Source: Deltaproteobacteria bacterium (GTDB taxonomy: Bacteria > Desulfobacterota > DSM-4660 > Desulfatiglandales > HGW-15). From it: a DNA stretch of 64,000 bases. The notes beneath the pieces were generated by a model. That model was not told the DNA's origin and searched no databases. It saw only the letters and a program-made list of their open reading frames with translations. The DNA lies in contig JAGVAP010000104.1 in assembly GCA_020060215.1 (NCBI GenBank), forward strand, positions 91,566 to 155,565. The letters are read 5' to 3'. A program made the translations under genes and the position numbers. Below are positions 1 through 7,575 of this stretch, one piece after another. Within the stretch, counting starts at the first letter, position 1. Each line of letters starts with the position of its first letter.

Positions 1-572
1 TCATTTTGAAGTCAGAAGAGAACTATCCCAAAAAGATTCGTTTTGAGGCCTTGGAAAAGCATTTTCATGCCCCAAAGTGCCACGACAAGGGCCGGAGAAT
101 CCTTCAGTTCATAACTCCCGTCTCCCCCCACTCACCCCACGTGCTCTCGACTTAAACCCGAGCCTCTCCAAACATCCATTGGAAGTAACGGCGACGGTCG
201 CGGGCAAATTTCAGGAGGGATCCTTTCTTTCGGCACCGATGGGTGATTATGCCCGGCACAAACGGGAATGCAATTCTCTTTGCCCTGGGCATACACGTCC
301 TCACGCCTTAAACAGCCATTTCCGGTGTCCCAAACATCGTTTTAAGCCTTGAAATCGCCGCTTTCCAGGACTCTTATCCGCTTATTACAACCGCTTACGC
401 CGGTCCGACCCAGGAAGACAGGAGAAAGGAGGTGCAGCAGGAGAGGGAGGAGGACGCGCAGGAGGACCACAGGAGAGTTGGCCGTCCTCGTTCCGCAGAA
501 GTTGGCCACTTTAGTACAGAGGATCTTTGTTTGACTGCAGGCAGCGGCATTGCCGATTGAACCAGATTGTGA
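1..572. other. Gene-poor stretch at the window start
   Basis: I recognise no gene here. Short open frames at 77-352 and 349-534 have no credible ribosome binding site and read as arginine-, proline- and serine-rich junk. A frame without a start codon runs from about 313 to its stop near 560 and has a charged segment, but nothing recognisable. A purine-rich run lies around 420-475. The segment may be the degraded end of a gene lying to the left of the window. Confidence 0.5.
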
Positions 573-601
573 TTGACATTGTCCTACCGTTTGAGTATAA
601 A
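573..601 (+). promoter_or_regulatory. Near-consensus sigma-70 promoter
   Basis: A perfect -35 hexamer TTGACA (573-578) is separated by exactly 17 bases from TATAAA (596-601). Transcription would start near 608, which leaves a leader of about 240 bases before the histidine kinase start at 850. It is the strongest promoter match I noticed in the window. Confidence 0.7.
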
Positions 602-849
602 TTACCTCAATTTCCTGAAAGGGAGTAGCTAAGAAGTCAGGGTCAACACTACGGTTGTCCCTGGCCCTGCCGTTGTTAGTCCAAGAGCGAGACCTTTGGC
701 TGGACCTTTACGGTCTTGCTGGAGCGCCTCGTTTTTTTGTTGGCATACCTGAAAACAAGTGGACAAGAAAGCGACGAACGGAGTCGACACGGTCTGTTTT
801 CGAACCGATCGTTCCTGCTACGTCTAAACCGGGGGTCAAAGGAGTAATC

Positions 850-1875
850 GTGATTGGGCAATATAAGAAATTGCTCGGCCGTGCCGGATACATTACGACG
901 ATGGTCGTTGTGATTACGGTTTTTCTCTACGTTACGCAGAGGGAGCCGGAGAATAAGTTCTTTTATCACCTTGACGTCATTTTTCAGGAGCTTTTCTTCA
1001 TCCCCATTGTGCTTACCGCCCTCTGGTTCGGACTAAAATGGGGGCTGCTGGTGTCCTTTGTGGTTTCTATGCTCTTGATACCGTACATGGCTCTTCACTG
1101 GGAAAATGGTTCTGCCGCCGATCTTGACAGGGCCTTATCATTATTGGTTTACGTTCTGGCTGCTGCTGTCTTGGGAAAGGTGATTGAACGCGAGAAACGG
1201 GAGCAAAGACGCTTACACGAAGCGGAGAGTCTTGCTGCCATAGGTCAATCGATGGCGGCAGTGGCGCATGACCTCAAAGCTCCTCTGGTGTCAATCGGCG
1301 GATTCAGTCAGCTCGTGTATACGCACCTGAACGAAAATTCAAATCACCGGGATAAGCTGAGGATTGTTATTGACGAGACACGGCGCATGGAGGCGATGGT
1401 CAGCGATATGCTGGCATTTTCAAGGCCGCTCAAGCTGGAGATGACTGAGGAGGATGTGGCTGGGGTAGTGCACGGCACAATAAGAATGGCTGAAGAAACA
1501 GCTCGGAAACGAAATGTAAAGCTTGAAAGCGAGGTCTTCCCTCATCTCCGCGCTTCTTTCGATGTCACACGCGTAAGGGAAGCTTTGGGGATTCTGGTAA
1601 TAAACGCAATCGATGCATCATCCGAGGGGGAGTCCGTACTCGTTAAGGCCTATCCAAAGGGCAAGAGCCTTTTCTTTGAGGTGATCGATTCTGGTTGTGG
1701 AATTCCTGTGGACAAGAGGGATGAAATATTTATTCCATTTTTTACCACCAAGAAAGAGGGGCTGGGTCTAGGACTTCCCACCGCGAAGAAGATCATGGAG
1801 GCTCATGGTGGTGATGTGACCTTCGAAAACAATCGCGGCAATGGGGTCACCTTCCGAGCCGTCATACCAGTCTGA
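850..1875 (+). CDS. Membrane-bound sensor histidine kinase
   Basis: A 341-residue two-component sensor kinase. The GTG start at 850 is preceded by AAAGGAG at a 5-base spacing; the frame stays open further upstream but has no better start. Four hydrophobic segments (about residues 13-29, 45-62, 66-83 and 93-109) form the membrane sensor part, with no obvious extracellular domain. The H-box AAVAHDLKAPL places the phospho-accepting histidine at about residue 140. The N-box NAIDASSEGE, G1 box DSGCGIP and G2 region GLGLGLPTAKKIMEAHGG of the ATPase domain are all present, so it should be active. No response regulator is adjacent; the nearest receiver protein is about 54 kb away, so the partner is unknown. 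It is transcribed alone, probably from the promoter at 573-601. Confidence 0.88.
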   Translation: MIGQYKKLLGRAGYITTMVVVITVFLYVTQREPENKFFYHLDVIFQELFFIPIVLTALWFGLKWGLLVSFVVSMLLIPYMALHWENGSAADLDRALSLLVYVLAAAVLGKVIEREKREQRRLHEAESLAAIGQSMAAVAHDLKAPLVSIGGFSQLVYTHLNENSNHRDKLRIVIDETRRMEAMVSDMLAFSRPLKLEMTEEDVAGVVHGTIRMAEETARKRNVKLESEVFPHLRASFDVTRVREALGILVINAIDASSEGESVLVKAYPKGKSLFFEVIDSGCGIPVDKRDEIFIPFFTTKKEGLGLGLPTAKKIMEAHGGDVTFENNRGNGVTFRAVIPV

Positions 1876-1952
1876 GCGCCGGTCTCAGACTGGTGGTAAT
1901 TCAATAAATCAAGGATGTCCCCTCTTTTTCCCCTCTTTTTCCCATGCCGCTC

Positions 1953-4199
1953 TCAGAGAGAATCATGGTCGGAGCTCAACGCGGGCCCCGCCATTTCCTT
2001 GACGATGATCCTCCAGTCGAGCCAGCGCTGGTTCTTGGGGCGCAGATGGCCTCGATCCTTCAAAGAAGGTAGATTCTCGATGCTGGTGAAGGTCACCTTC
2101 CCCGATTGACGGCCGATGCATACGACATCGGTCGAACCGGCTCCGGCGAGCTGGATCAAGTGGTCGATGGCACGCGCCGCGAGTCGGGTCGCTTGAATCC
2201 GGTCGAACGGTGACGGAATGCCGCCCTGTTGTGTATGCCCGAGGATGCTGCGGCGTACGTCGAACAGATCTTCTCCCTCCTTTTTGAAGAGGGCGACGAG
2301 AAAATCGGTCTTGTAGACCGGATCCGCATTCTCGTTAGAGATGACGAGGCCGAGCCTCTTCCCTGCTTTGAATGCATTTTTGAGTTGTTTGACATCCTGC
2401 AAAACGGCGGAGAGCTCGATCCCGTCCTCTGGCAGATAGGATTGCTCGGCGCCGGTCGCCATGCCCCCCATGAGGGCGAGGTATCCGCAGTCTCGACCCA
2501 TCACTTCGACTATGAAACATCGGCGGACCGCCACCGCGGATTCTTTGATCCTGTCCACCGCAGCGATGATTGTATTGAGCGCGGTGTCGGCCCCAATCGT
2601 AAACTCGGTACCGGGGAGATCGTTGTTGATGGTCGCCGGAAGGCAGACCATCGGGATTCGAAACGCCGGATACTCCGCGCGACGAAGCTGGAGTCGGTAC
2701 GCGAGCTCGTAGACGTCCCAGCCTCCTATGAGCAGAAGGCCGTTGACGTCGTACTCCTCCAAGCGACGCGCGACTGCATAGAAATCCTCCAGCTCGGGTA
2801 GACGGCGGCTCGTGCCGAGCTCCGCACCACCGCGGCCGACCCAGGCGTGGACGCTCATCCAATCCATTTCCCGGACGCGGCCCTTCAGAAGACCGGCCAG
2901 ACCGTTTCGCACCCCGAGCATCGTATGGCCCCGGTCGATGCCGAGTCGCACCGCCGCCCGGACCGCCGTGTTCATCCCCGGTGAGGGCGCGCCTCCATGG
3001 ATCACCGCGAGGCGCAGAGGGTTGTGCCCCGGATCGGGTTCGTGAGGATGAGCGCGAAGGATCGTCCTCAGGATCTCGAACGCCTCTTCAAAGCTGCGGC
3101 CCCGCAGCTTCATCGCCCCCTCGTATTCCCCGGCGGTGATCAGCTCGGCCACCCGGCGGGTTTTTTCGATATTCTCCATGAGCGGGGAGGAGGTGATGTC
3201 GTTATCACGGATGCCGACAAGGCGCGGCTCGAATTCCGGACGCGCGGTCAACAATTGTTGAACCGCGGCATAGCCGAGAATCGTGCTCATGTTCCGATCG
3301 AAACCGCTCGGGCTCCCGCCTCGTTGCACATGCCCGAGAATGGTCACACGCGTATCCTCTCCGAGGATCTGGCTCAAGACTTCTCTGACCCGGTCCGAGG
3401 AGATCGGTTTCCCCTCGCGATCCTTGGCGCCCTCGGCCACCAGGATGATGTTGTGTCGACGCCCCATATCCCGCCCGGCGCGGATCGTCTTGGTCACCAG
3501 CTTCTCCCAGTCGCCCTCGGGAGGGTTTTCCGGGAGGAAGACCCAATTCGCCCCCGTGGCGAGCCCCGCCATGAGAGCCAGATACCCGCAATGTCGTCCC
3601 ATGACTTCGACGACGAAGCTGCGCTGGTGACTGGCGGCGGTACTGGCGATGGCGTCTACGGCCTCGACGATTCGATGGAGTGCCGTGTCCGCGCCGATGG
3701 TCATGTCCGTCCCGAACATGTCGTTGTCAATGGAACCAACCAGACCCACGATGGCCAGAAAAGGATGGGCGTTCGCGGCGTCCCGATCAAGCCGCCCCTC
3801 GGAAACGAGCTCGGCCAGCAGATCGGGCCACTCCTGGCGAAAGACGTTGGCGCCGGTCAGGCTTCCGTCGCCACCGATCACGACCATCCCGTCGATGCCC
3901 CGCGTGACGAGATTGTATGCCGCCCTGCGCCGGCCTTCTCGGGTGCGGAACTCGCCCGATCGCGCCGACCCGATGACCGTTCCACCCTGATGGATAATAC
4001 CTCCTACATCCTCCCACCGCATCCTTCGGATCTCGTTGCCGTCTTTTACCAGGCCTCGGTAGCCCTCCAGCACGGCGTAGACCTCGAGCCCTTGGCGAAT
4101 GGCGGCTCGGACCACGGCCCGCACGGCGGCATTCATTCCCTGCGAGTCGCCGCCGCTGGTCAATACCGCGATTTTTTGGATCTTTCGTTCAGCGTCCAT
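1953..4199 (-). CDS. Tandem-fused ATP-dependent 6-phosphofructokinase
   Basis: A 748-residue protein made of two head-to-tail phosphofructokinase domains, twice the usual 320-residue bacterial enzyme and close to the eukaryotic two-domain form. The N-terminal domain has the ATP loop GGDGS (residues 109-113) and the active-site motif GSIDND (155-160) with the catalytic aspartate. The glycines at the two diagnostic positions favour ATP over pyrophosphate as phosphoryl donor. In the C-terminal domain, which starts near residue 395, the nucleotide loop has become GGWDV and the catalytic motif ATINND, so the catalytic aspartate is asparagine. By analogy with animal and fungal PFK this half is probably regulatory. 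I start at the ATG at 4199; an upstream in-frame extension to 4337 shows no homology. It would act in the cytoplasm in glycolysis. Confidence 0.88.
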   Translation of the reverse strand: MDAERKIQKIAVLTSGGDSQGMNAAVRAVVRAAIRQGLEVYAVLEGYRGLVKDGNEIRRMRWEDVGGIIHQGGTVIGSARSGEFRTREGRRRAAYNLVTRGIDGMVVIGGDGSLTGANVFRQEWPDLLAELVSEGRLDRDAANAHPFLAIVGLVGSIDNDMFGTDMTIGADTALHRIVEAVDAIASTAASHQRSFVVEVMGRHCGYLALMAGLATGANWVFLPENPPEGDWEKLVTKTIRAGRDMGRRHNIILVAEGAKDREGKPISSDRVREVLSQILGEDTRVTILGHVQRGGSPSGFDRNMSTILGYAAVQQLLTARPEFEPRLVGIRDNDITSSPLMENIEKTRRVAELITAGEYEGAMKLRGRSFEEAFEILRTILRAHPHEPDPGHNPLRLAVIHGGAPSPGMNTAVRAAVRLGIDRGHTMLGVRNGLAGLLKGRVREMDWMSVHAWVGRGGAELGTSRRLPELEDFYAVARRLEEYDVNGLLLIGGWDVYELAYRLQLRRAEYPAFRIPMVCLPATINNDLPGTEFTIGADTALNTIIAAVDRIKESAVAVRRCFIVEVMGRDCGYLALMGGMATGAEQSYLPEDGIELSAVLQDVKQLKNAFKAGKRLGLVISNENADPVYKTDFLVALFKKEGEDLFDVRRSILGHTQQGGIPSPFDRIQATRLAARAIDHLIQLAGAGSTDVVCIGRQSGKVTFTSIENLPSLKDRGHLRPKNQRWLDWRIIVKEMAGPALSSDHDSL

Positions 4200-4774
4200 C
4201 TTTTTGATTCTAAGGTTCTCCAATGATTTATTGGCTCTTGGAATTTGGATGCCAGCGCTATCAAGTAGTCGGAGTCCGTTGGTATTGGAATGGGTAAAAC
4301 CGTTGATTTTTTCTCGTTCCTGTTCGTATTTTGCCACTAACCCGGATCACGGAACCCAAAACGTAGTACGCCGAGGGGGACGCGCCGAGGGGGCCCATGA
4401 AAATATGCTTTTATTCATGTCGAACAACTTTGCCGGGCATGCCTAATCAAGCACGGCATCTGCCGCGGAATAGCTACAAGGGGGGGGGAACGATCGCACT
4501 GAAGAGGCAGTGGACAATCGATGGGGGGAAAAGTCATGTGGCGTCTTCCCGCTCCAGCCCTAGGTGGGCATTTTCAGCACGCGCAGAGGTGACGTTTCAA
4601 ATACGCTCCGACTGGGGGGAGGCAGGGTCTTTCTTCACCGATTCTTCAAGAGCCGGCAGCCCGTTCATGGTCTTCCCTAATGCACCTCAATGATAAACGA
4701 AAGGCTCCTTCTGAGGAGATCACCGAAAGGGAAAGGCTCGTCCGCAAGGGTCGACGCCCGAAGCCTCTTTTGTC
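4200..4774. other. Intergenic stretch between the fused PFK gene and the first DUF2294 gene
   Basis: About 575 bases without a recognisable gene. It separates the PFK gene, read leftward from 4199, from the end of the DUF2294 gene at 4775. It contains the probable terminator of the latter (4693-4722) and purine-rich runs near 4481-4490 and 4524. Short open frames here have no protein-like character. Confidence 0.5.
4693..4722 (-). terminator. Probable intrinsic terminator of the DUF2294 gene
   Basis: Read on the minus strand, CTCCT-CAGA-AGGAG forms a hairpin with flanking pairs and runs into CCTTTCGTTTATC, a tail much like that of rrnB T1. It lies about 55 bases past the stop of the gene ending at 4775. 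Confidence 0.5.
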
Positions 4775-5179
4775 TCAAAGGGGAGGATTCGGCAGGGTGA
4801 AGACGACAAAGCGCTCACCCGTCCTTGTACTGATGTCCGTGTACATGCTGACCGGAAGGAGCCCGGTGATTTTTTCGATGATCCTCTTGAGCATATCTTC
4901 GGCGTTCTCGAACAGCTTGGTTCTTACCTGCTTGATGAGCTGAATTCCCTCGATATCCCTCGAAAGGTTGATCTCGGCGGGTGTCAGGACCCCTTTCAGC
5001 CGCACCAGCACCGTGTCCTGGATGATGTATGTCCTCGCCTCAAGCGGACCCCTCCCCATGTGCTCCTTCTCAAACTGGATAAGCGCATTGCTGATCTCCG
5101 CCTCCATCTGCCCTTTGGTCAGCCCGGTCGGAGTTCTTCGCCTATTTCCTTCGATTGCAGTGTTCTTGTGCTCGCCCAT
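4775..5179 (-). CDS. MpsC/DUF2294 family small protein
   Basis: A 134-residue soluble protein with the DUF2294 (MpsC) signature: an N-terminal amphipathic helix (QMEAEISNALIQFEKEHMGR), then a GP motif, a D-[TS]-V-L-V-R-L-K-GVLTPAE core and a C-terminal FVVFTLP strand. The family was annotated as part of a sodium-translocating membrane-potential system, but its biochemical role is not settled and no partner is next to it. The ATG at 5179 follows GAGGAC at a sensible spacing; the upstream in-frame extension to 5386 is low-complexity and rejected. A second member of the family is at 12494-12964. Confidence 0.75.
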   Translation of the reverse strand: MGEHKNTAIEGNRRRTPTGLTKGQMEAEISNALIQFEKEHMGRGPLEARTYIIQDTVLVRLKGVLTPAEINLSRDIEGIQLIKQVRTKLFENAEDMLKRIIEKITGLLPVSMYTDISTRTGERFVVFTLPNPPL

Positions 5180-5392
5180 CGGGTGTCCTCGGAGTGAAAC
5201 CGACGTGAGACCCCCCCATGGTCCGTGCATCGACGAAAGCGCGGACGGCAGGGAAGTCCTACTAGAGAGGCTATAAGATTTGCGCCTGTTCCGCAACCGT
5301 CTTTCCTGGAGGGGACGCGCGAGCCCTTTACCTTGGGGCGAGCATACACGGTCAACGAGTTCTCCCTCATCGCCGAACCGCGGCACCCAACT

Positions 5393-5854
5393 CTAGGGGT
5401 TGGGCCCCGTTCGGGCAGCGCCTATGACCGTCACCTGCCCTTTTCCCCCGTCCACGCGAACAAGGTCCCCATCCTGGATGCGCCGGGTAGCGCACGATGT
5501 GCCCACCACAGCAGGGATTCCATAATGCCTGGCGACAGCGGCGGCAGTGGACAGGATTCCCCCGGTGTCGGTGATCAATGCCAGGACCTTCGGAAAAAGG
5601 ACCGTCGTTTCCGGCGAGAGGGAGGGGCAGACCAGCACGACATCCGAACCCCACGACTCCAGGTTTTTGAACCCCCTGATCAATTTCGCCCGACCCTCCG
5701 CAAGTCCTGCGGAAGCGGCATGCCCGATGATGGACTTTGCAGCCGTGTCCTTTTCATGGTCGGCAAGACGGTAAAGGCAGCATCTCTCCGGCTCGATCCT
5801 GGCCGAAGAACCCTCTTCAGAGGGCGGGAGTTCTCTTGTTTGTGATTTTTGCAT
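5393..5854 (-). CDS. Free-standing PEP-utilising-enzyme swivelling domain lacking the phospho-histidine
   Basis: A 153-residue protein whose residues 45-150 match the mobile phosphohistidine domain of PEP synthase, PPDK and phenylphosphate synthase. It has the TDTGGI turn, then AAAVARHYGIPAVVGT and a final DGDLVRVDGGKGQVTV. In those enzymes the turn is normally followed by T-S-H-A-A, where the histidine carries the phosphate; here the sequence is L-S-T-A-A. The catalytic histidine is therefore threonine and phosphotransfer is not expected. No ATP-grasp or PEP-binding domain is adjacent. Its start overlaps the end of the lyase-like gene by 38 bases and has a GAGGAGG ribosome binding site, so the two are co-translated. 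It may be a structural, carrier or ligand-binding subunit; the role is unknown. Confidence 0.75.
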   Translation of the reverse strand: MQKSQTRELPPSEEGSSARIEPERCCLYRLADHEKDTAAKSIIGHAASAGLAEGRAKLIRGFKNLESWGSDVVLVCPSLSPETTVLFPKVLALITDTGGILSTAAAVARHYGIPAVVGTSCATRRIQDGDLVRVDGGKGQVTVIGAARTGPNP

Positions 5855-6881
5855 GACTTTCAGCCTCCTCGATCAACCTGTGCTTGGGAGCCTTCGCTAT
5901 TCTTCCGGTGTGGATAGACTCCGACCGGAGGCGTCTCCCTATGATTTTCTCGAATGTTCGACCGATCGACAGGACTCTTTCGGCATCCACGCCGGTTTCG
6001 ATCCCCATCTCATCCATCATCACCACCAAGTCCTCGGTGGAGACCAGCCCCGTCATTTCAGGGTGGAGATCGTAGTACTCCCCTGTCCCGGCAACGGGCA
6101 CCCCGTCCACAAAATTGGCAAGCTGCCCCCCCAAGCCGCCCAGGGTGGACTCGAACCGAATGATCCCTGCCTGGAGTGCCGCGAGCACGTTGGCAAGGCC
6201 CCAGCCCCGGGTCGAGTGGAAATGGGCCGTATGCAAAGACGGCTGCGGGAAGGCGTCGAGGATCATGGTAAAGTACTCATACACCCGGTTCGGGGTTGCC
6301 GACCCGTCATGGTCCGCATGCTCGACGTCGTCGGCCCCTGTGTCCAGCCATCTCTTGGTGAAATCCACCGCCTTTCCCATCTCCGTAGGACCTTCGATGG
6401 GGCAGCCCCAGATGGTGCTGACCGCGCCGCAGACCTTGAGCCCCGCATCGTGGGCCTTCTGTATATAGCGCTCGCACATCCTCCAGTAATCCCTCAGGGG
6501 GAGGCCGGAGTTCTTCTTGTGGTGGGACTCGCTCGTGGAGACCATGAAGAGGATCCGGTCAGGGCCGTACCCTTCCCTGCGGGCCTGTATGGCACGCTCC
6601 GCGGCCTTTTCCCTTATGGTCACCGCCGTGATCTCCACGTCCCTGAGCAAAGCCCGGACCCTTTTGCTCCCCCGGATGCGCTTCATAAGATCGTCCGCAT
6701 CCCTGAATTGCGGCATCCTTGTCGGATTCCCGAGGTTCGTAAGCTCCAGCCTCCTGAAGCCCGCGGAGATGAGTTCCTCGCAAAGCCACAGCTTGGCCTC
6801 CGTGGGTATGAATCTCTCCTCCCGCTGGAGTCCGTCCCTCAGGGAAACCTCCCCCAAATCCACAATCCCAGGAAGTTTCAT
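5817..6881 (-). CDS. HMG-CoA lyase-like (DRE-TIM) acyl-CoA lyase
   Basis: A 354-residue member of the HMG-CoA lyase/isopropylmalate synthase family. It has the metal-binding N-terminus EVSLRDGLQ, the HxH metal ligands in HTAHFHSTRGWGLANV, and the glycine-rich segment GGLGGQLANF. In true HMG-CoA lyase the last segment is G-G-C-P with a catalytic cysteine; here that cysteine is absent, so the substrate may differ (another 3-hydroxyacyl-CoA or a retro-Claisen type cleavage). The protein is also longer than the usual 300 residues. I use the ATG at 6881, which has GGGAGA just upstream, over the ATG at 6893. It lies downstream of iorB and overlaps the swivelling-domain gene. A role in the last steps of aromatic or branched acyl-CoA breakdown is inference from context. 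Confidence 0.75.
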   Translation of the reverse strand: MKLPGIVDLGEVSLRDGLQREERFIPTEAKLWLCEELISAGFRRLELTNLGNPTRMPQFRDADDLMKRIRGSKRVRALLRDVEITAVTIREKAAERAIQARREGYGPDRILFMVSTSESHHKKNSGLPLRDYWRMCERYIQKAHDAGLKVCGAVSTIWGCPIEGPTEMGKAVDFTKRWLDTGADDVEHADHDGSATPNRVYEYFTMILDAFPQPSLHTAHFHSTRGWGLANVLAALQAGIIRFESTLGGLGGQLANFVDGVPVAGTGEYYDLHPEMTGLVSTEDLVVMMDEMGIETGVDAERVLSIGRTFEKIIGRRLRSESIHTGRIAKAPKHRLIEEAESHAKITNKRTPAL

Positions 6882-6975
6882 TCCATCTCCCATGCACTCT
6901 CTTCTTTACACCCGCTTCGATGTTGAGCGCGAAGGAGGGTGTGGCAAGCGGCCGCGGCCCGGTGCGGAAGCCGGA

Positions 6976-7575
6976 TCAGCCGGGCGAGTCGGACACAGCC
7001 GACATGCCGAGTTCAAAGGCCTTGAGGTTGATATCCGCAAATCCCTTCTTCGTCTTGCGGCTTATCGTCTCCCTGATCCACTGCGCGCCAAAAGGCACCC
7101 GGCCGCTTGAAGCCAAAGCCCCCAACATGACCATGTTGAGCGACAGGGCCGAACCGGCTTCCAGTGCCAGAGACGTGGCATCGAAGGCGACCACCTTTCT
7201 GACCTTGCCGGAGACCCTGGCCATGGTGGACCCTACCGGCGGATACTCGGCCTTGCCCAGGGCCACCGTGAAAGGCGGAACGGGGCGGGTGTTCGTGATG
7301 ACGTACCCGTTCCCACTGCATTTCCTGAGGGCCCGGATCGTCTCCGAGGGCTCGAACCCGACCAGAAGGTCCGCCTCCCCGTCCGAGATGCAGACGCTGT
7401 CTCCCTCCCCCAGGAGGATCGACGACTCCACGACCCCGCCGCGCTGGGCCATGCCGTGGAACTCCGACATACGAACCGGCACGCCTGCGGCCACCGCGGC
7501 CTCGCCGAGCATACGGGCCGCCAGGATGTTCCCCTGACCGCCCACAGCCACGATCACGATCCTCGTCACATTCAT
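6976..7575 (-). CDS. iorB: Indolepyruvate:ferredoxin oxidoreductase beta subunit
   Basis: A 199-residue gamma-type subunit of the 2-oxoacid:ferredoxin oxidoreductase superfamily. It begins with RIVIVAVGGQGNILAARMLG and continues with the family's MSEFHGMAQRGG segment and the SDGEADLLVGFEP core. With IorA it oxidatively decarboxylates aryl-pyruvates (indole-, phenyl- and hydroxyphenylpyruvate) to aryl-acetyl-CoA and reduces ferredoxin. The ATG at 7575 overlaps the iorA stop as ATGA, so translation is coupled. The earlier in-frame region is antisense-like sequence inside iorA and is not used. The length is typical for the family. Confidence 0.93.
   Translation of the reverse strand: MNVTRIVIVAVGGQGNILAARMLGEAAVAAGVPVRMSEFHGMAQRGGVVESSILLGEGDSVCISDGEADLLVGFEPSETIRALRKCSGNGYVITNTRPVPPFTVALGKAEYPPVGSTMARVSGKVRKVVAFDATSLALEAGSALSLNMVMLGALASSGRVPFGAQWIRETISRKTKKGFADINLKAFELGMSAVSDSPG

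Noticed and set aside
313..560. A start-less reading frame with a charged segment before the promoter at 573
   Set aside because: No start codon or ribosome binding site, and no family I can name; at most the end of a degraded gene.
2997..4226. A 409-residue open frame antisense to the phosphofructokinase gene
   Set aside because: Shadow; the phosphofructokinase motifs are complete on the minus strand.
6145..6158. A tRNA T-arm-like word (GGTTCGAGTCC on the minus strand)
   Set aside because: It lies inside the lyase coding sequence, with no cloverleaf around it.
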